Shown here: positions 7,914 to 16,423 of the stretch, in pieces
Position numbering within the stretch: the first letter of the stretch is position 1
Layout: the number at the start of each line of letters is the position of its first letter
From: an uncultured Chryseobacterium sp.
GTDB lineage: Bacteria > Bacteroidota > Bacteroidia > Flavobacteriales > Weeksellaceae
Direction: 5' to 3'
Assembly (NCBI GenBank): GCA_913774355.1
Contig: CAJYGB010000033.1
Span: forward strand, 62,001 to 126,000
DNA: 64,000 nucleotides
The notes under the pieces: model-generated
The model's input: only the letters and a program-made list of their open reading frames with translations
Told to the model about the DNA's origin: nothing
The model's database searches: none
Translations under genes and position numbers: made by a program

Positions 7914-9593
7914 ATGAAGAAACTGGTTTATACATCACTCTTTATTTTCCTTTTTTTAAGCTCAGAACTTACAGCTCAATACGTCCCGAAAGACCTTTCA
8001 AAAAAAGAAATGAAAAAGGCTGACGAATGGGTAAACAAAACGTATAGAAATCTTTCTCAGGACGAAAAATTAGGCCAGCTTTTTATCGTTGCCCTGTATA
8101 CCAACCGGGGAGAAAATGAAATTGAAAAAGTAAGGAGCATTGTTTCCAATGATAAAATAGGCGGACTGATCCTGATGCAGGACGATGCCGCCAGAGAAAT
8201 CAACCTCGTGAATGAATTCCAGCAGAAATCGAAAGTTCCCCTGATGATCGGGATGGATGCGGAATGGGGATTGTTCCAGCGGATTCCTGCCGCCCATAAA
8301 TTTCCTTGGGCCATAACGCTGGGTGCCATTCAGGATAAAAGCCTGATTGAGCAGATGGCTGCTAAAATCGCGGAAGACAGCCACAGGATGGGCATCAACT
8401 GGGATTTTGCGCCGGTAGTCGATGTCAATACCAATCCGAATAACCCGATTATCGGCAACAGGAGCTTCGGTTCGGAGGTAAACAATGTGGTAAATTCCGC
8501 TCTATCGTATGCGAACGGCCTGCAGAACAACAATATACTGGCAGCAATCAAACATTTCCCGGGACATGGCGATACGAATACGGATTCCCATCTGGATCTG
8601 CCCGTGGTTTCCCATAATCTGGAAAGACTGAATTCTGTGGAAATTGCTCCTTTTAAAGCATTAATGGATAAAGGAATCGGCGGGGTGATGGTGGCACACC
8701 TGTATGTTCCTGCCCTTGAATCCGGCAAAGGAATTCCGGCTTCCGTTTCAAAAAACATTATTACCGGATTATTGAAAGATAAATTAGGCTATAAAGGCCT
8801 CATTATTACCGATGCTTTAAATATGGGCGCTGTGGCCAACAAATACAAACCTGGAGAGCTGGACGCCATGGCTTTTAAAGCCGGAAACGATATTATGCTG
8901 TTCTCACAGGGCGTTGCCGAAGGGAAGAAATTAATACAGAAAGCTATTGACAAGGGAGAGATTCCGCAATCAAGAGTGGAGGAAAGCGTAAAGAAAATCC
9001 TTCTGACCAAATATTTTCTTGGCCTGGATAAATACGAACCTAGAAATCCGGAAAACATCAATCCGGATCTGAACAACGATTCGCATCAAATATTGGTTCA
9101 GAAATTATATTCCAATGCCATCACTTTACTGAAAAATGACAAGAAACTCCTCCCTTTAAATGGAAAAGAGATTTATTATGTTCCTTTGGAAGAAGCACCT
9201 TACCAGACCTTCGCCAATCGGTTGGGGACAAATATCATCATTAAAAAAGCGACTGAAATCAATACCATTCCGGCAAACTCTACAGTGATCGTAGGTTTCC
9301 ATAAAGATAATTCTACGGCTTATAAACCTTATAAAATTTCTGACGCCTCAAAGAAAACCTTAATGGATTTAACGAAAAACCAGAATGTGATCCTTACCGT
9401 TTTCGGAAGTCCATACGCTCTGAAGGATATTGACATTTCCAGTGTGCCGACCGTATTGGTTTCTTATGAAAACAATGACGATTCCATGACAGCTACGGCC
9501 GATGCGCTAAAGGGGAAAACGGTCATCCATGGCAGGCTTCCTGTTTTGGTCAATGATACCCTAAAACCGGGAATGGGAATTGATTTAAAATAA
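7914..9593 (+). CDS. Glycoside hydrolase family 3, beta-N-acetylhexosaminidase type
   Basis: The 559-residue exported enzyme has a signal peptide (MKKLVYTSLFIFLFLSSELTAQ). The ATG at 7914 was chosen because it starts exactly at that signal. The GH3 N-terminal barrel shows KHFPGHGDTNTDSHLDLP, the NagZ-type motif whose His/Asp pair acts as general acid-base, and GLIITDALNMGAV with the nucleophile Asp. These motifs mark the N-acetyl-beta-glucosaminidase branch, so peptidoglycan or chitin oligomers are likely substrates. A second alpha/beta domain follows (about residues 390-559). Larger Bacteroidetes relatives carry an extra beta-lactamase domain, which is absent here. Confidence 0.9.
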   Translation: MKKLVYTSLFIFLFLSSELTAQYVPKDLSKKEMKKADEWVNKTYRNLSQDEKLGQLFIVALYTNRGENEIEKVRSIVSNDKIGGLILMQDDAAREINLVNEFQQKSKVPLMIGMDAEWGLFQRIPAAHKFPWAITLGAIQDKSLIEQMAAKIAEDSHRMGINWDFAPVVDVNTNPNNPIIGNRSFGSEVNNVVNSALSYANGLQNNNILAAIKHFPGHGDTNTDSHLDLPVVSHNLERLNSVEIAPFKALMDKGIGGVMVAHLYVPALESGKGIPASVSKNIITGLLKDKLGYKGLIITDALNMGAVANKYKPGELDAMAFKAGNDIMLFSQGVAEGKKLIQKAIDKGEIPQSRVEESVKKILLTKYFLGLDKYEPRNPENINPDLNNDSHQILVQKLYSNAITLLKNDKKLLPLNGKEIYYVPLEEAPYQTFANRLGTNIIIKKATEINTIPANSTVIVGFHKDNSTAYKPYKISDASKKTLMDLTKNQNVILTVFGSPYALKDIDISSVPTVLVSYENNDDSMTATADALKGKTVIHGRLPVLVNDTLKPGMGIDLK

Positions 9594-9619
9594 TTCACAA
9601 AAATAAATCCACAAAACAA

Positions 9620-10270
9620 ATGATGTTAAAAATCAGTAAACTTTTAACGGTTTTGGTTGTTACCGTTTCTTTAAATATAAAGGCGCAAAAATTTGATGCT
9701 ATCCTGTATTTTCTGGATGGGAGTAAAAAAACAGGAAAGGCTGATATGGTGTCCAACGAAGAGACCAAATTGGCATTCATAGAAAATGGCTCTAAAAAGA
9801 AAGAAAAAATTAAGATTAATTTACTGGATAAAGTTGAATATATTAATCTGAATAACAACCAGTCCGTGACTGCGGAACTTAGGGAATTCATCTATTATTT
9901 TTTATCTGATAAACCTAAATCAAATTATGGATGGATCAGAAAAATATCAACCTCAGAAGACATTTCAACGTATGTAGGATACAGTTATGATGCCGGAGTG
10001 AGAAACTCTTATCATTACACGGTAAAACCCTCTGAATTATATAACTTTTTTTTCCAGTATAAAAATGAAAAACCACATCTAATATATTTTGACAATAGTA
10101 TGTGGACACCCAATAAAAAACAAATTGTAAGACGACAGGTTAAAAATTTTTTTACAGATATCTGCCCCCAGCTGGTAAGTGATTTCAATGACGGAAAAAT
10201 TGAAATCAAAAATAATGAAGTTAAAGTTCTCATCGATTATTATGAAAAGAACTGTAGTACAAAAAATTAA
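9620..10270 (+). CDS. Exported protein of unknown function
   Basis: The 216-residue product begins with a signal peptide (hydrophobic residues 5-20, cleavage near KAQ). Two adjacent ATG codons are possible starts. The N-terminal third resembles a small beta-barrel-like unit with LYFLDGSKKTGKADMVS, a pattern seen in secreted Bacteroidetes proteins of unknown role. Residues 110-216 are richer in aromatic and basic residues. I cannot assign a function. It lies 26 bp after the GH3 gene and 18 bp before bshA, so it may share their transcript. Confidence 0.7.
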   Translation: MMLKISKLLTVLVVTVSLNIKAQKFDAILYFLDGSKKTGKADMVSNEETKLAFIENGSKKKEKIKINLLDKVEYINLNNNQSVTAELREFIYYFLSDKPKSNYGWIRKISTSEDISTYVGYSYDAGVRNSYHYTVKPSELYNFFFQYKNEKPHLIYFDNSMWTPNKKQIVRRQVKNFFTDICPQLVSDFNDGKIEIKNNEVKVLIDYYEKNCSTKN

Positions 10271-10288
10271 AAAATACCCACAAAATAC

Positions 10289-11437
10289 ATGAAAATAGGC
10301 ATCCTTTGCTATCCGACCTATGGAGGAAGCGGAATCGTGGCAACAGAGCTCGGAATGTCCCTCGCCAACAAAGGCTATGAGGTCCATTTCATCAGCAATG
10401 CGCTTCCCGCCAGACTCGACATTACCAACCCGAATATTTTCTTTCACCGGGTAAATGTTCAGACCTACCCGCTGTTCCAATATCAGCCTTATGATATTGC
10501 GCTGAGCTCGATGATTTACCGCGTTGTAAATCTTTACAAACTTGATCTTCTTCACGCCCATTACGCAATCCCTTATGCGTATGCCGCTTTTACCGCCAAG
10601 CAGATGCTGAAGGAAGACAACAACGATATTCCTCTGGTCACCACCCTTCACGGAACAGATATTACTTTAGTAGGACAGCACCCAAGCTATAAACATGCGG
10701 TGGAATTCTCCATCAACCAGTCGGATGCCATCACCTCGGTTTCCGAAAGCCTGAAACGCGATACCCTGCAGTTCTTTAAAATTAAAAAGGAAATCCAGGT
10801 CATTACCAACTTCATCGACAATTCCGAATTTGAGGAACGCAACGAATGCCAGCGGACCCAATTTGCCAATCCTGATGAGAAAATTTTGATCCACGTTTCC
10901 AATTTACGTCCCGTAAAAAGGGTGGATGAAGTGCTGCAGATCTTCAAAAATGTGCAGAAAAAGGTAAAATCGAAGCTCATTATCATCGGCGAAGGCCCGG
11001 ATATGGAAAAAGTAAACCAGTTCCTGGAAGAAAACCCGGACCTGATTTCCAAGATCCGCCTGTTGGGGAAAGTAAACGATCTCTATAAAATCCTCCAGCT
11101 TTCGGATGTATTTTTACTGCCTTCCGAGCAGGAAAGCTTTGGGCTGGCGGCTTTGGAAGCGATGGCGGCCCATACGCCGGTCATCAGTTCCAACGCGGGA
11201 GGAATCCCGGAGGTAAACATCCAGGGCGAAACCGGCTTCCTGGCAGAAATCGGGAACGTAGAAGCCATGAGCAACTACACCATCAAGCTGCTGAGCAATG
11301 AAGAACTTCTTACTACGATGAAGGAAAATGCTAAAGAGCAGGCCATCAAATTCGATCTGAAAAACGTCCTTCCGATCTACGAAGAAATGTACCGCACGAC
11401 GATTGAGAATTTTAAGAACGAACTGACGAAAGCTTAG
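10289..11437 (+). CDS. bshA: N-acetyl-alpha-D-glucosaminyl L-malate synthase
   Basis: BshA transfers GlcNAc from UDP-GlcNAc to L-malate, the first step of bacillithiol synthesis in the cytoplasm. The 382-residue length fits the family. The N-terminus (GILCYPTYGGSGIVATELG) is the diagnostic BshA glycine loop, LHAHYAIPYA and TTLHGTDITLVG are further family motifs, and the GT4 nucleotide-sugar site appears as SEQESFGLAALEAMA with the conserved glutamates. Bacillithiol is the low-molecular-weight thiol of many Bacteroidetes. bshB and bshC are not in this window. Confidence 0.95.
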   Translation: MKIGILCYPTYGGSGIVATELGMSLANKGYEVHFISNALPARLDITNPNIFFHRVNVQTYPLFQYQPYDIALSSMIYRVVNLYKLDLLHAHYAIPYAYAAFTAKQMLKEDNNDIPLVTTLHGTDITLVGQHPSYKHAVEFSINQSDAITSVSESLKRDTLQFFKIKKEIQVITNFIDNSEFEERNECQRTQFANPDEKILIHVSNLRPVKRVDEVLQIFKNVQKKVKSKLIIIGEGPDMEKVNQFLEENPDLISKIRLLGKVNDLYKILQLSDVFLLPSEQESFGLAALEAMAAHTPVISSNAGGIPEVNIQGETGFLAEIGNVEAMSNYTIKLLSNEELLTTMKENAKEQAIKFDLKNVLPIYEEMYRTTIENFKNELTKA

Positions 11438-11460
11438 GCTTTTATTCAAATTATATAAAG

Positions 11461-11490
11461 CAGCATTCTGATAAAGGATGCTGTTTTTTG
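11461..11490 (+). terminator. Hairpin terminator after bshA
   Basis: CAGCAT pairs with ATGCTG (11461-11483) and TTTTTT follows directly, 24 bp after the bshA stop. Confidence 0.7.
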
Positions 11491-11571
11491 TTTTCAAATA
11501 ATGTTTTGTAATTGTAATGAATTGATTTTTCTAAATATTCCCTAAATTAGTACAACACAAAAAACACACCT

Positions 11572-12849
11572 ATGACGGAAAAATTACTCCAATATCTTTG
11601 GAACTACAAAATTTTCAGCCGTTTCGATTTTAAAAATACGGCGGGCGATCCGGTGGAAATCCTGGATTTCGGCAAATGGAATACCGATGCAGGGCCTGAC
11701 TTTTTAGGAGGGAAAATTAACATCAACGGCGTTGTCTTCGCAGGGAATATCGAGCTTCATCTAAAGTCTTCCGACTGGATTTTCCACAATCACTCCATCG
11801 ATCCGAATTACCGGAACATTATTCTTCACGTAGTTTTTCAGCATGATGTGGAAATTGCCGAACTCAATGAACTAAATATTACCACGCTTGAACTGAAGGA
11901 TTATATTGATCAGGACGTTTTCAGGAAATATGAAAAGCTGATCAGCGGAACACATTTTATCCCATGCGAACCCATTTGTGATCCGGCGAAAATCCCGGTT
12001 CATTTCCATGAGGAAAATGTCCTGAAAAAACTGGAGGAAAAGTCTCTGGAATTGGAACAGAATTTAACGCAGTCCAGGAATAATTTTGAAGCGGTCTTAT
12101 TCCATAGCCTGGCCTATTCTTTCGGGCTAAAGGTGAATGCTTTTATTTTCAGACAGATGGCCGAAAGCATCGATTTCAGCATCATCAATAAAATCCGGCA
12201 GAACCGGACCCAGCTGGAAGCCCTGTTCTTTGGAATGGCCGGATGGCTGGAGCATCCTGAAGATGAGCAGATGAAAATCTGGAAACGCGAATTTGATTTT
12301 CTCAGGTCTAAGTTCAATATTTCCGGTTTAACCTTCCATCCGAAATTTTTGAGACTACGCCCGCCGAATTTCCCGACCATCCGCCTGTCGCAGCTTGCGG
12401 GATTGTACCATGAGCATCAGAACCTGTTTTCAAAAATTATCCGGATCAGCAAAGCGGAAGAACTTTTCCGTCTTTTGCAGGACGTAAAAGCTTCAGAATA
12501 CTGGGACAATCATTTCAACTTCGGTAAAATCTCTCCGGCAGACCAGCCCAAAGTCCTTTCCAAAGATTTTATGGAACTGATCATCCTCAACACAATCCTC
12601 CCTCTGAAATATACCTTTCACAAATACCATAGTGAAAATATTGCTGATGAGATCATCGGTTTCTACAACCATATTCCGGCAGAGAAGAACTCGGTGACGG
12701 ACGGCTGGAAAACGCTGGGCCTTAAATGCAGTACCGCTTTGGAGAGCCAGAGCCTGATTTATCATTTTAAACATTCGTGCGAAGAAAAAAATTGCTTACA
12801 TTGCAGTATTGGATTTAAACTTTTAAAAGAACCTTCACATGCTAGATAA
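11572..12849 (+). CDS. DUF2851 family protein
   Basis: The 425-residue soluble protein matches the DUF2851 family of Bacteroidetes. Typical features are the N-terminus with WNYKIFSRFDF and WNTDAGPDFLGG, a charged middle, and four cysteines near the C-terminus (HSCEEKNCLHCSIG) that could bind a metal. Function is not established. Its stop overlaps the start of the PspC-like gene by 11 bases, and a GNAT gene follows, so these three likely form one operon. Confidence 0.8.
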   Translation: MTEKLLQYLWNYKIFSRFDFKNTAGDPVEILDFGKWNTDAGPDFLGGKININGVVFAGNIELHLKSSDWIFHNHSIDPNYRNIILHVVFQHDVEIAELNELNITTLELKDYIDQDVFRKYEKLISGTHFIPCEPICDPAKIPVHFHEENVLKKLEEKSLELEQNLTQSRNNFEAVLFHSLAYSFGLKVNAFIFRQMAESIDFSIINKIRQNRTQLEALFFGMAGWLEHPEDEQMKIWKREFDFLRSKFNISGLTFHPKFLRLRPPNFPTIRLSQLAGLYHEHQNLFSKIIRISKAEELFRLLQDVKASEYWDNHFNFGKISPADQPKVLSKDFMELIILNTILPLKYTFHKYHSENIADEIIGFYNHIPAEKNSVTDGWKTLGLKCSTALESQSLIYHFKHSCEEKNCLHCSIGFKLLKEPSHAR

Positions 12850-13060
12850 TATCCGCCACAAGATGGAAAGAGAATGGTTTGGGAACCTAACCAGAATAGG
12901 TGCAAAATTGGGCATCCCGGTTTCCAAGCTGCGTGTATTTTTCATTTATTCTACATTTGCAACGGCAGGTTTCTTCTTTTTAATTTATCTGGGGCTGGCC
13001 TTTACGCTTTGGGTAAAGGATATTTTCATTACTCGAAGGCCCAATGTTTTTGATTTATAA
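12839..13060 (+). CDS. PspC-domain small membrane protein
   Basis: The 73-residue protein has an amphipathic N-terminus (NLTRIGAKLGIPVSKLRVFF) followed by one membrane helix with FLIYLGLAF, the layout of a PspC domain. PspC proteins sense or respond to inner-membrane stress, but this short form lacks any regulatory extension, so its role is uncertain. It overlaps the DUF2851 gene and ends two bases before the GNAT gene. Confidence 0.8.
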   Translation: MLDNIRHKMEREWFGNLTRIGAKLGIPVSKLRVFFIYSTFATAGFFFLIYLGLAFTLWVKDIFITRRPNVFDL

Positions 13061-13062
13061 TT

Positions 13063-13575
13063 ATGGAATTTTTACAGATTACTTCTGCTGAAGACTACAG
13101 GGTTCAGGAGATTTTTGATGCTTACTGCAAAACCTTTCCTGAAAATGAAAGGCGTGACTGGAATAAGCTGTGTCCGCTTTTTTTGCATCCTAAAGTGAAA
13201 ATCGTTTCGGTGTTGCATGATGCCAGGAACATCGGCTATCTCATCATCTGGGAACTGAGCAGTTTTGCTTTTGTAGAACATTTTGAGGTTTTTGAGGAAT
13301 TCAGAAACCAAAAGCTGGGGTCCGCCATTACCGGATATCTTTTTGAAAATTATCCGCGGATCATCCTGGAAATTGAGCATGGCCACCTGAATGAAGAAAC
13401 CCAAAGGCGCTATTCTTTTTACCGCAAAAACGGCTTTACCGTGATCGATGAAATGTATGTGCAACCTAGTTACGGCCAGGGAAAAGACCCTATGGAATTA
13501 TGGCTGCTGGCCAATTATTCCCCTGAAAACCTGAAGGAAATAAAAGATGAAATATACGATATTGTTTATCATTAA
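13063..13575 (+). CDS. GNAT family N-acetyltransferase
   Basis: The 170-residue protein has the GNAT layout. A substrate-binding N-terminal half is followed by FEVFEEFRNQKLGSAITGYL (about residues 76-95), matching the RxxGxG/A acetyl-CoA motif A, then a C-terminal RRYSFYRKNGFTVIDEMYVQP typical of motif B. The acceptor is unknown. It is the last gene of the DUF2851-PspC-GNAT set. Confidence 0.85.
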   Translation: MEFLQITSAEDYRVQEIFDAYCKTFPENERRDWNKLCPLFLHPKVKIVSVLHDARNIGYLIIWELSSFAFVEHFEVFEEFRNQKLGSAITGYLFENYPRIILEIEHGHLNEETQRRYSFYRKNGFTVIDEMYVQPSYGQGKDPMELWLLANYSPENLKEIKDEIYDIVYH

Positions 13576-13592
13576 ATAACGACATGTAAAAA

Positions 13593-13656
13593 AGCTGGAA
13601 GAGGGAAGCTGGATGCTGGAAGTTTCTTCTGTCGACATCTCGATACCGGTCTTACC
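13593..13656. repeat. Dispersed intergenic repeat, copy A
   Basis: The stretch with GCTGGAAGAGGGAAGCTGG and GATGCTGGAAGTTT, ending GGTCTTAC, is closely similar to 26830-26890 and more weakly to 20683-20760. All three copies are intergenic. The 306-base gap 13576-13881 otherwise holds only the terminator at 13771-13800. Confidence 0.65.
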
Positions 13657-13770
13657 TATTAAATGATCTAGTTTGGATACTGATTAAAAGAAAAAGATAT
13701 TTAAAATTCGGGTCAATTTCTATTTTTTTCCTTTAAATCAATGGAAATAAATTAAATATCATTAAAATAT

Positions 13771-13800
13771 AAATCCGAAGTTTTTTGCTTCGGATTTTTT
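13771..13800. terminator. Hairpin terminator between convergent genes
   Basis: AATCCGAAG pairs with CTTCGGATT around a T-rich loop, followed by TTTTT. It lies between the GNAT operon and the convergent SIMPL gene. Confidence 0.8.
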
Positions 13801-13881
13801 ATTTCCTATAGATTTCCCAAATTTTTTGAAGATGATTAAATGATCTTTAAACATTTAAAATCCTGGTTAAAATCTTAAAGA

Positions 13882-14616
13882 TTAATCCACTTCATATTCC
13901 AGTTTAATGGTAATGCTGGCTTCCTTATCTTTTGAGGCGGTGTTGAAAGTTCCGCCGTAAGAATAATCTTCATTGGAATTCGGGGCCGTAATCTGTATAA
14001 CACCCATTGTTGCTTTTTTAAGATTCCCCAATTTGCTTCCTGAATTTTCCGCGATCTTTTCTGCTCTTTCTTTGGCATCTTTGGTAGCCGAGGCAATCAT
14101 TTCCTGCTTTACCGTAGACAATTTTGTATAGAAATAGCTGGGAGAAGAAGAAGTAAATTCAATGCCCCGGTTGATGATTTCCGTGATATTTCTGGAAAGG
14201 TTTTCGATTTTTGCCACTTCCTTACTTTCAATGGAAACCGTCTGTGTAAGATTGTATCCGGTAAATTCGTTCTGGATATTATTCCCGCTGGAATCCGTAT
14301 AATTTTTAAACTGTTTCTGAATATCCACTGAAGAGAAAACAATTTCACTCTGCTTAACGCCTTTCGACAACAGATAATCATTGATTGTTTTTCTGTCCAG
14401 AGCCAATTCATCATAGGCCGATTTCAGGTCAAAATTATTTTTAGAAAAATTTCCCGACCAGGTAATGAGATCGGACGTAAACTGTTTGGTACCTAATCCG
14501 GTCACGGAAATGGTATTCTCAGATTTGTTCCTGTTTTTAATGGCATTTCCAAGAAAGCCCAGGCCTATAACAAACCCCAAGGCAGCAATAGCAGTAGCGA
14601 AAATATTTTTATTCAT
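13882..14616 (-). CDS. SIMPL (DUF541) domain protein
   Basis: The 244-residue protein has an N-terminal membrane anchor or signal (residues 5-25) and then a SIMPL/DUF541 domain. Family marks are the early SVTGLGTKQFTSDLITWSG stretch, regular use of residues for long helices (YDELALDRKTINDYLLSKGV) and a C-terminal AKERAEKIAENSGSKLGNLK segment. The family is widespread in envelopes; its biochemical role is not settled. The gene is single and convergent with the upstream plus-strand operon. Confidence 0.85.
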   Translation of the reverse strand: MNKNIFATAIAALGFVIGLGFLGNAIKNRNKSENTISVTGLGTKQFTSDLITWSGNFSKNNFDLKSAYDELALDRKTINDYLLSKGVKQSEIVFSSVDIQKQFKNYTDSSGNNIQNEFTGYNLTQTVSIESKEVAKIENLSRNITEIINRGIEFTSSSPSYFYTKLSTVKQEMIASATKDAKERAEKIAENSGSKLGNLKKATMGVIQITAPNSNEDYSYGGTFNTASKDKEASITIKLEYEVD

Positions 14617-14709
14617 AAAAACATATGACTTTTATAAGTATGATTCAGTGAAATTCCCAGTGATCTACCATATCAATTTCCATTCCATATTTTAAGATTT
14701 CTTTAACAT

Positions 14710-15495
14710 TTATTTCCGAGCTTTTTCTTCCTTCAGCCTCCCGACAAAAACCGGAAAAGCATCTTCCATTCTTGAAAGGGCACCTGCTAAATTTTTAGAC
14801 CTTACGAAAGCTCTGGACTGCGGCTGATTGATAAATGCAAACTCGACAAATTCGGAAATGCGCTCAGCCGGAATCCCTTCTTTGGTAAAATACTCATCTT
14901 CTACACGATCTCTGATCCATTTGATATCTTCCTGAAGATCATCATACCGGTACTGACGTTTCATTCTGCGGGCATCTCCGCTTATAAGGTCATACAAACC
15001 CTGTACATTAAGCGTTCCCAGCAGGATCGGAATAAGTACCTGCTTTACATCGGCAGGAGTTTCCCGCATTTTGCCCACCGGCTGTGGAAGCCCTACGGCA
15101 TCTTCTACGATCTGCGATTTGTCGACTTTAGCCACAGCTTTTGAATCTTTGGAAATATCTCCGGTAATTTTGGCAACCTTTACTTCTTCAATTTCCTCAG
15201 CAACCCGGGTAAGCCGGATGTTCAGGCTCTTATTAAGTCCGTACTGAGCTTTTAGGGAAGATCTCTCAAAACCATTTCTTACAAACCGGATCTCATCATC
15301 AGGAGAAGATATTTCAATGGAAAATGTACCGTCTTCCACGGTGTATGCTTTCCGGTCCGTTGCCATATTTATTACCGTTACAGCCGGTAAAGCGATTCCT
15401 TCTTCATCGGTTATCTTCCCCGAAATTTTCTGCTGTGAAAATACGGGGGTAAAAAACAGAATCAGAATCATGGACAGCCAGGTTTTCATCAGCAT
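14710..15495 (-). CDS. Carboxypeptidase-regulatory-like domain protein (paralogue 2)
   Basis: The 261-residue exported protein has a signal peptide ending FSQ, then a carboxypeptidase-regulatory-like (transthyretin-like) domain (about residues 22-95; GKITDEEGIALPAVTVIN). A basic Lys/Asp linker and a C-terminal helical domain follow (DDLQEDIKWIRDRVEDEYFT). No TonB-dependent receptor barrel is attached, unlike many proteins with this domain. The start overlaps the stop of the next upstream gene (TAATG), so the two paralogues are co-translated. Function unknown. Confidence 0.8.
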   Translation of the reverse strand: MLMKTWLSMILILFFTPVFSQQKISGKITDEEGIALPAVTVINMATDRKAYTVEDGTFSIEISSPDDEIRFVRNGFERSSLKAQYGLNKSLNIRLTRVAEEIEEVKVAKITGDISKDSKAVAKVDKSQIVEDAVGLPQPVGKMRETPADVKQVLIPILLGTLNVQGLYDLISGDARRMKRQYRYDDLQEDIKWIRDRVEDEYFTKEGIPAERISEFVEFAFINQPQSRAFVRSKNLAGALSRMEDAFPVFVGRLKEEKARK

Positions 15496-16241
15496 TATTT
15501 TTGAGTCTGAGGAGACCTGTATGATGAAATCCTTACCAATACCGCCCTCTGGAAACGCATCAGATCGGCATCATTACAAAAACCATATTTCAGGATATTT
15601 TTCCGTTCAAACCCTCCGGCGAAAACATAATAGATGAAATGCTGAATAAAGGTTTTATCAATTTTCAGGTCCGTAAAATATTTTTCTCCCAAGGCGTAGG
15701 TAAGGTAATTGGCAAAATCCAGATCATCCCATTTGTCTTTTACTTTGCCTATGGAAAAGCCCTGCCCTTTCGGTTGTACGAATTCTCCAGGCCTTGCGGC
15801 CATGATCCTCGGATCGGATTTTTGGGACATATACACTGCCAGATCGCTTTTCAGCTTTTCGACTTTTCTTGGAGAATTAAGATTTTTGGAATCGGTTTTA
15901 AGATCACCTGTAATATTTTTTTTAATCTCCACTTCTGCAATAAGCTCAGCAGCCCTTACTAAAATCACATTAATAGGAGATGCGATATTCTCCCGGGTTA
16001 CTTTTTTGTTGGCTCTTTCATAACCGGTTTTTATAAAACGGAGTTCGTCCCCTGCCCTTCCTGATATCATAAAATGCCCATCACGGTTACTTAAAACTCT
16101 TTCATCCGTCCTGATATTGATAACGGTAACATCGGGTATTTCATTGTTGTCTTCAGAGGTAATTTTTCCGAAGATATAATCCTGAGCACTGATGTTGATG
16201 AAAAAAACGGTAAATAAAATAAAGAATAGTTTAATTTTCAC
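15495..16241 (-). CDS. Carboxypeptidase-regulatory-like domain protein (paralogue 1)
   Basis: This is a tandem paralogue of the downstream gene with the same plan: signal peptide (KIKLFFILFTVFFINISAQ), regulatory-like domain (FGKITSEDNNEIPDVTVINI, FIKTGYERANKKV), Lys-rich linker and a C-terminal domain (KWDDLDFANYLTYALGEKYFT). I chose the GTG at 16241 because the signal peptide begins there. A TTG at 16292 would add 17 residues and is the alternative. No ATG is available. Both genes look like products of local duplication. They may act in the envelope, but no function can be named. Confidence 0.75.
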   Translation of the reverse strand: MKIKLFFILFTVFFINISAQDYIFGKITSEDNNEIPDVTVINIRTDERVLSNRDGHFMISGRAGDELRFIKTGYERANKKVTRENIASPINVILVRAAELIAEVEIKKNITGDLKTDSKNLNSPRKVEKLKSDLAVYMSQKSDPRIMAARPGEFVQPKGQGFSIGKVKDKWDDLDFANYLTYALGEKYFTDLKIDKTFIQHFIYYVFAGGFERKNILKYGFCNDADLMRFQRAVLVRISSYRSPQTQK

Positions 16242-16423
16242 GGACAGCTTTTTATTAAACAAAACTAAAGCTATTTTCAGACTTAACGGCAAGTTTAACC
16301 ACAGTTAACGCCTTTTGGCATTTCTTTTGGAATTTTATTTTCAAAACTGTTAAATAGCGGTGGAAAATTGTTAAAATTTCAGGTAAAAATTAGGTAACTT
16401 GCAGATGGAATTCCACTTAATTT

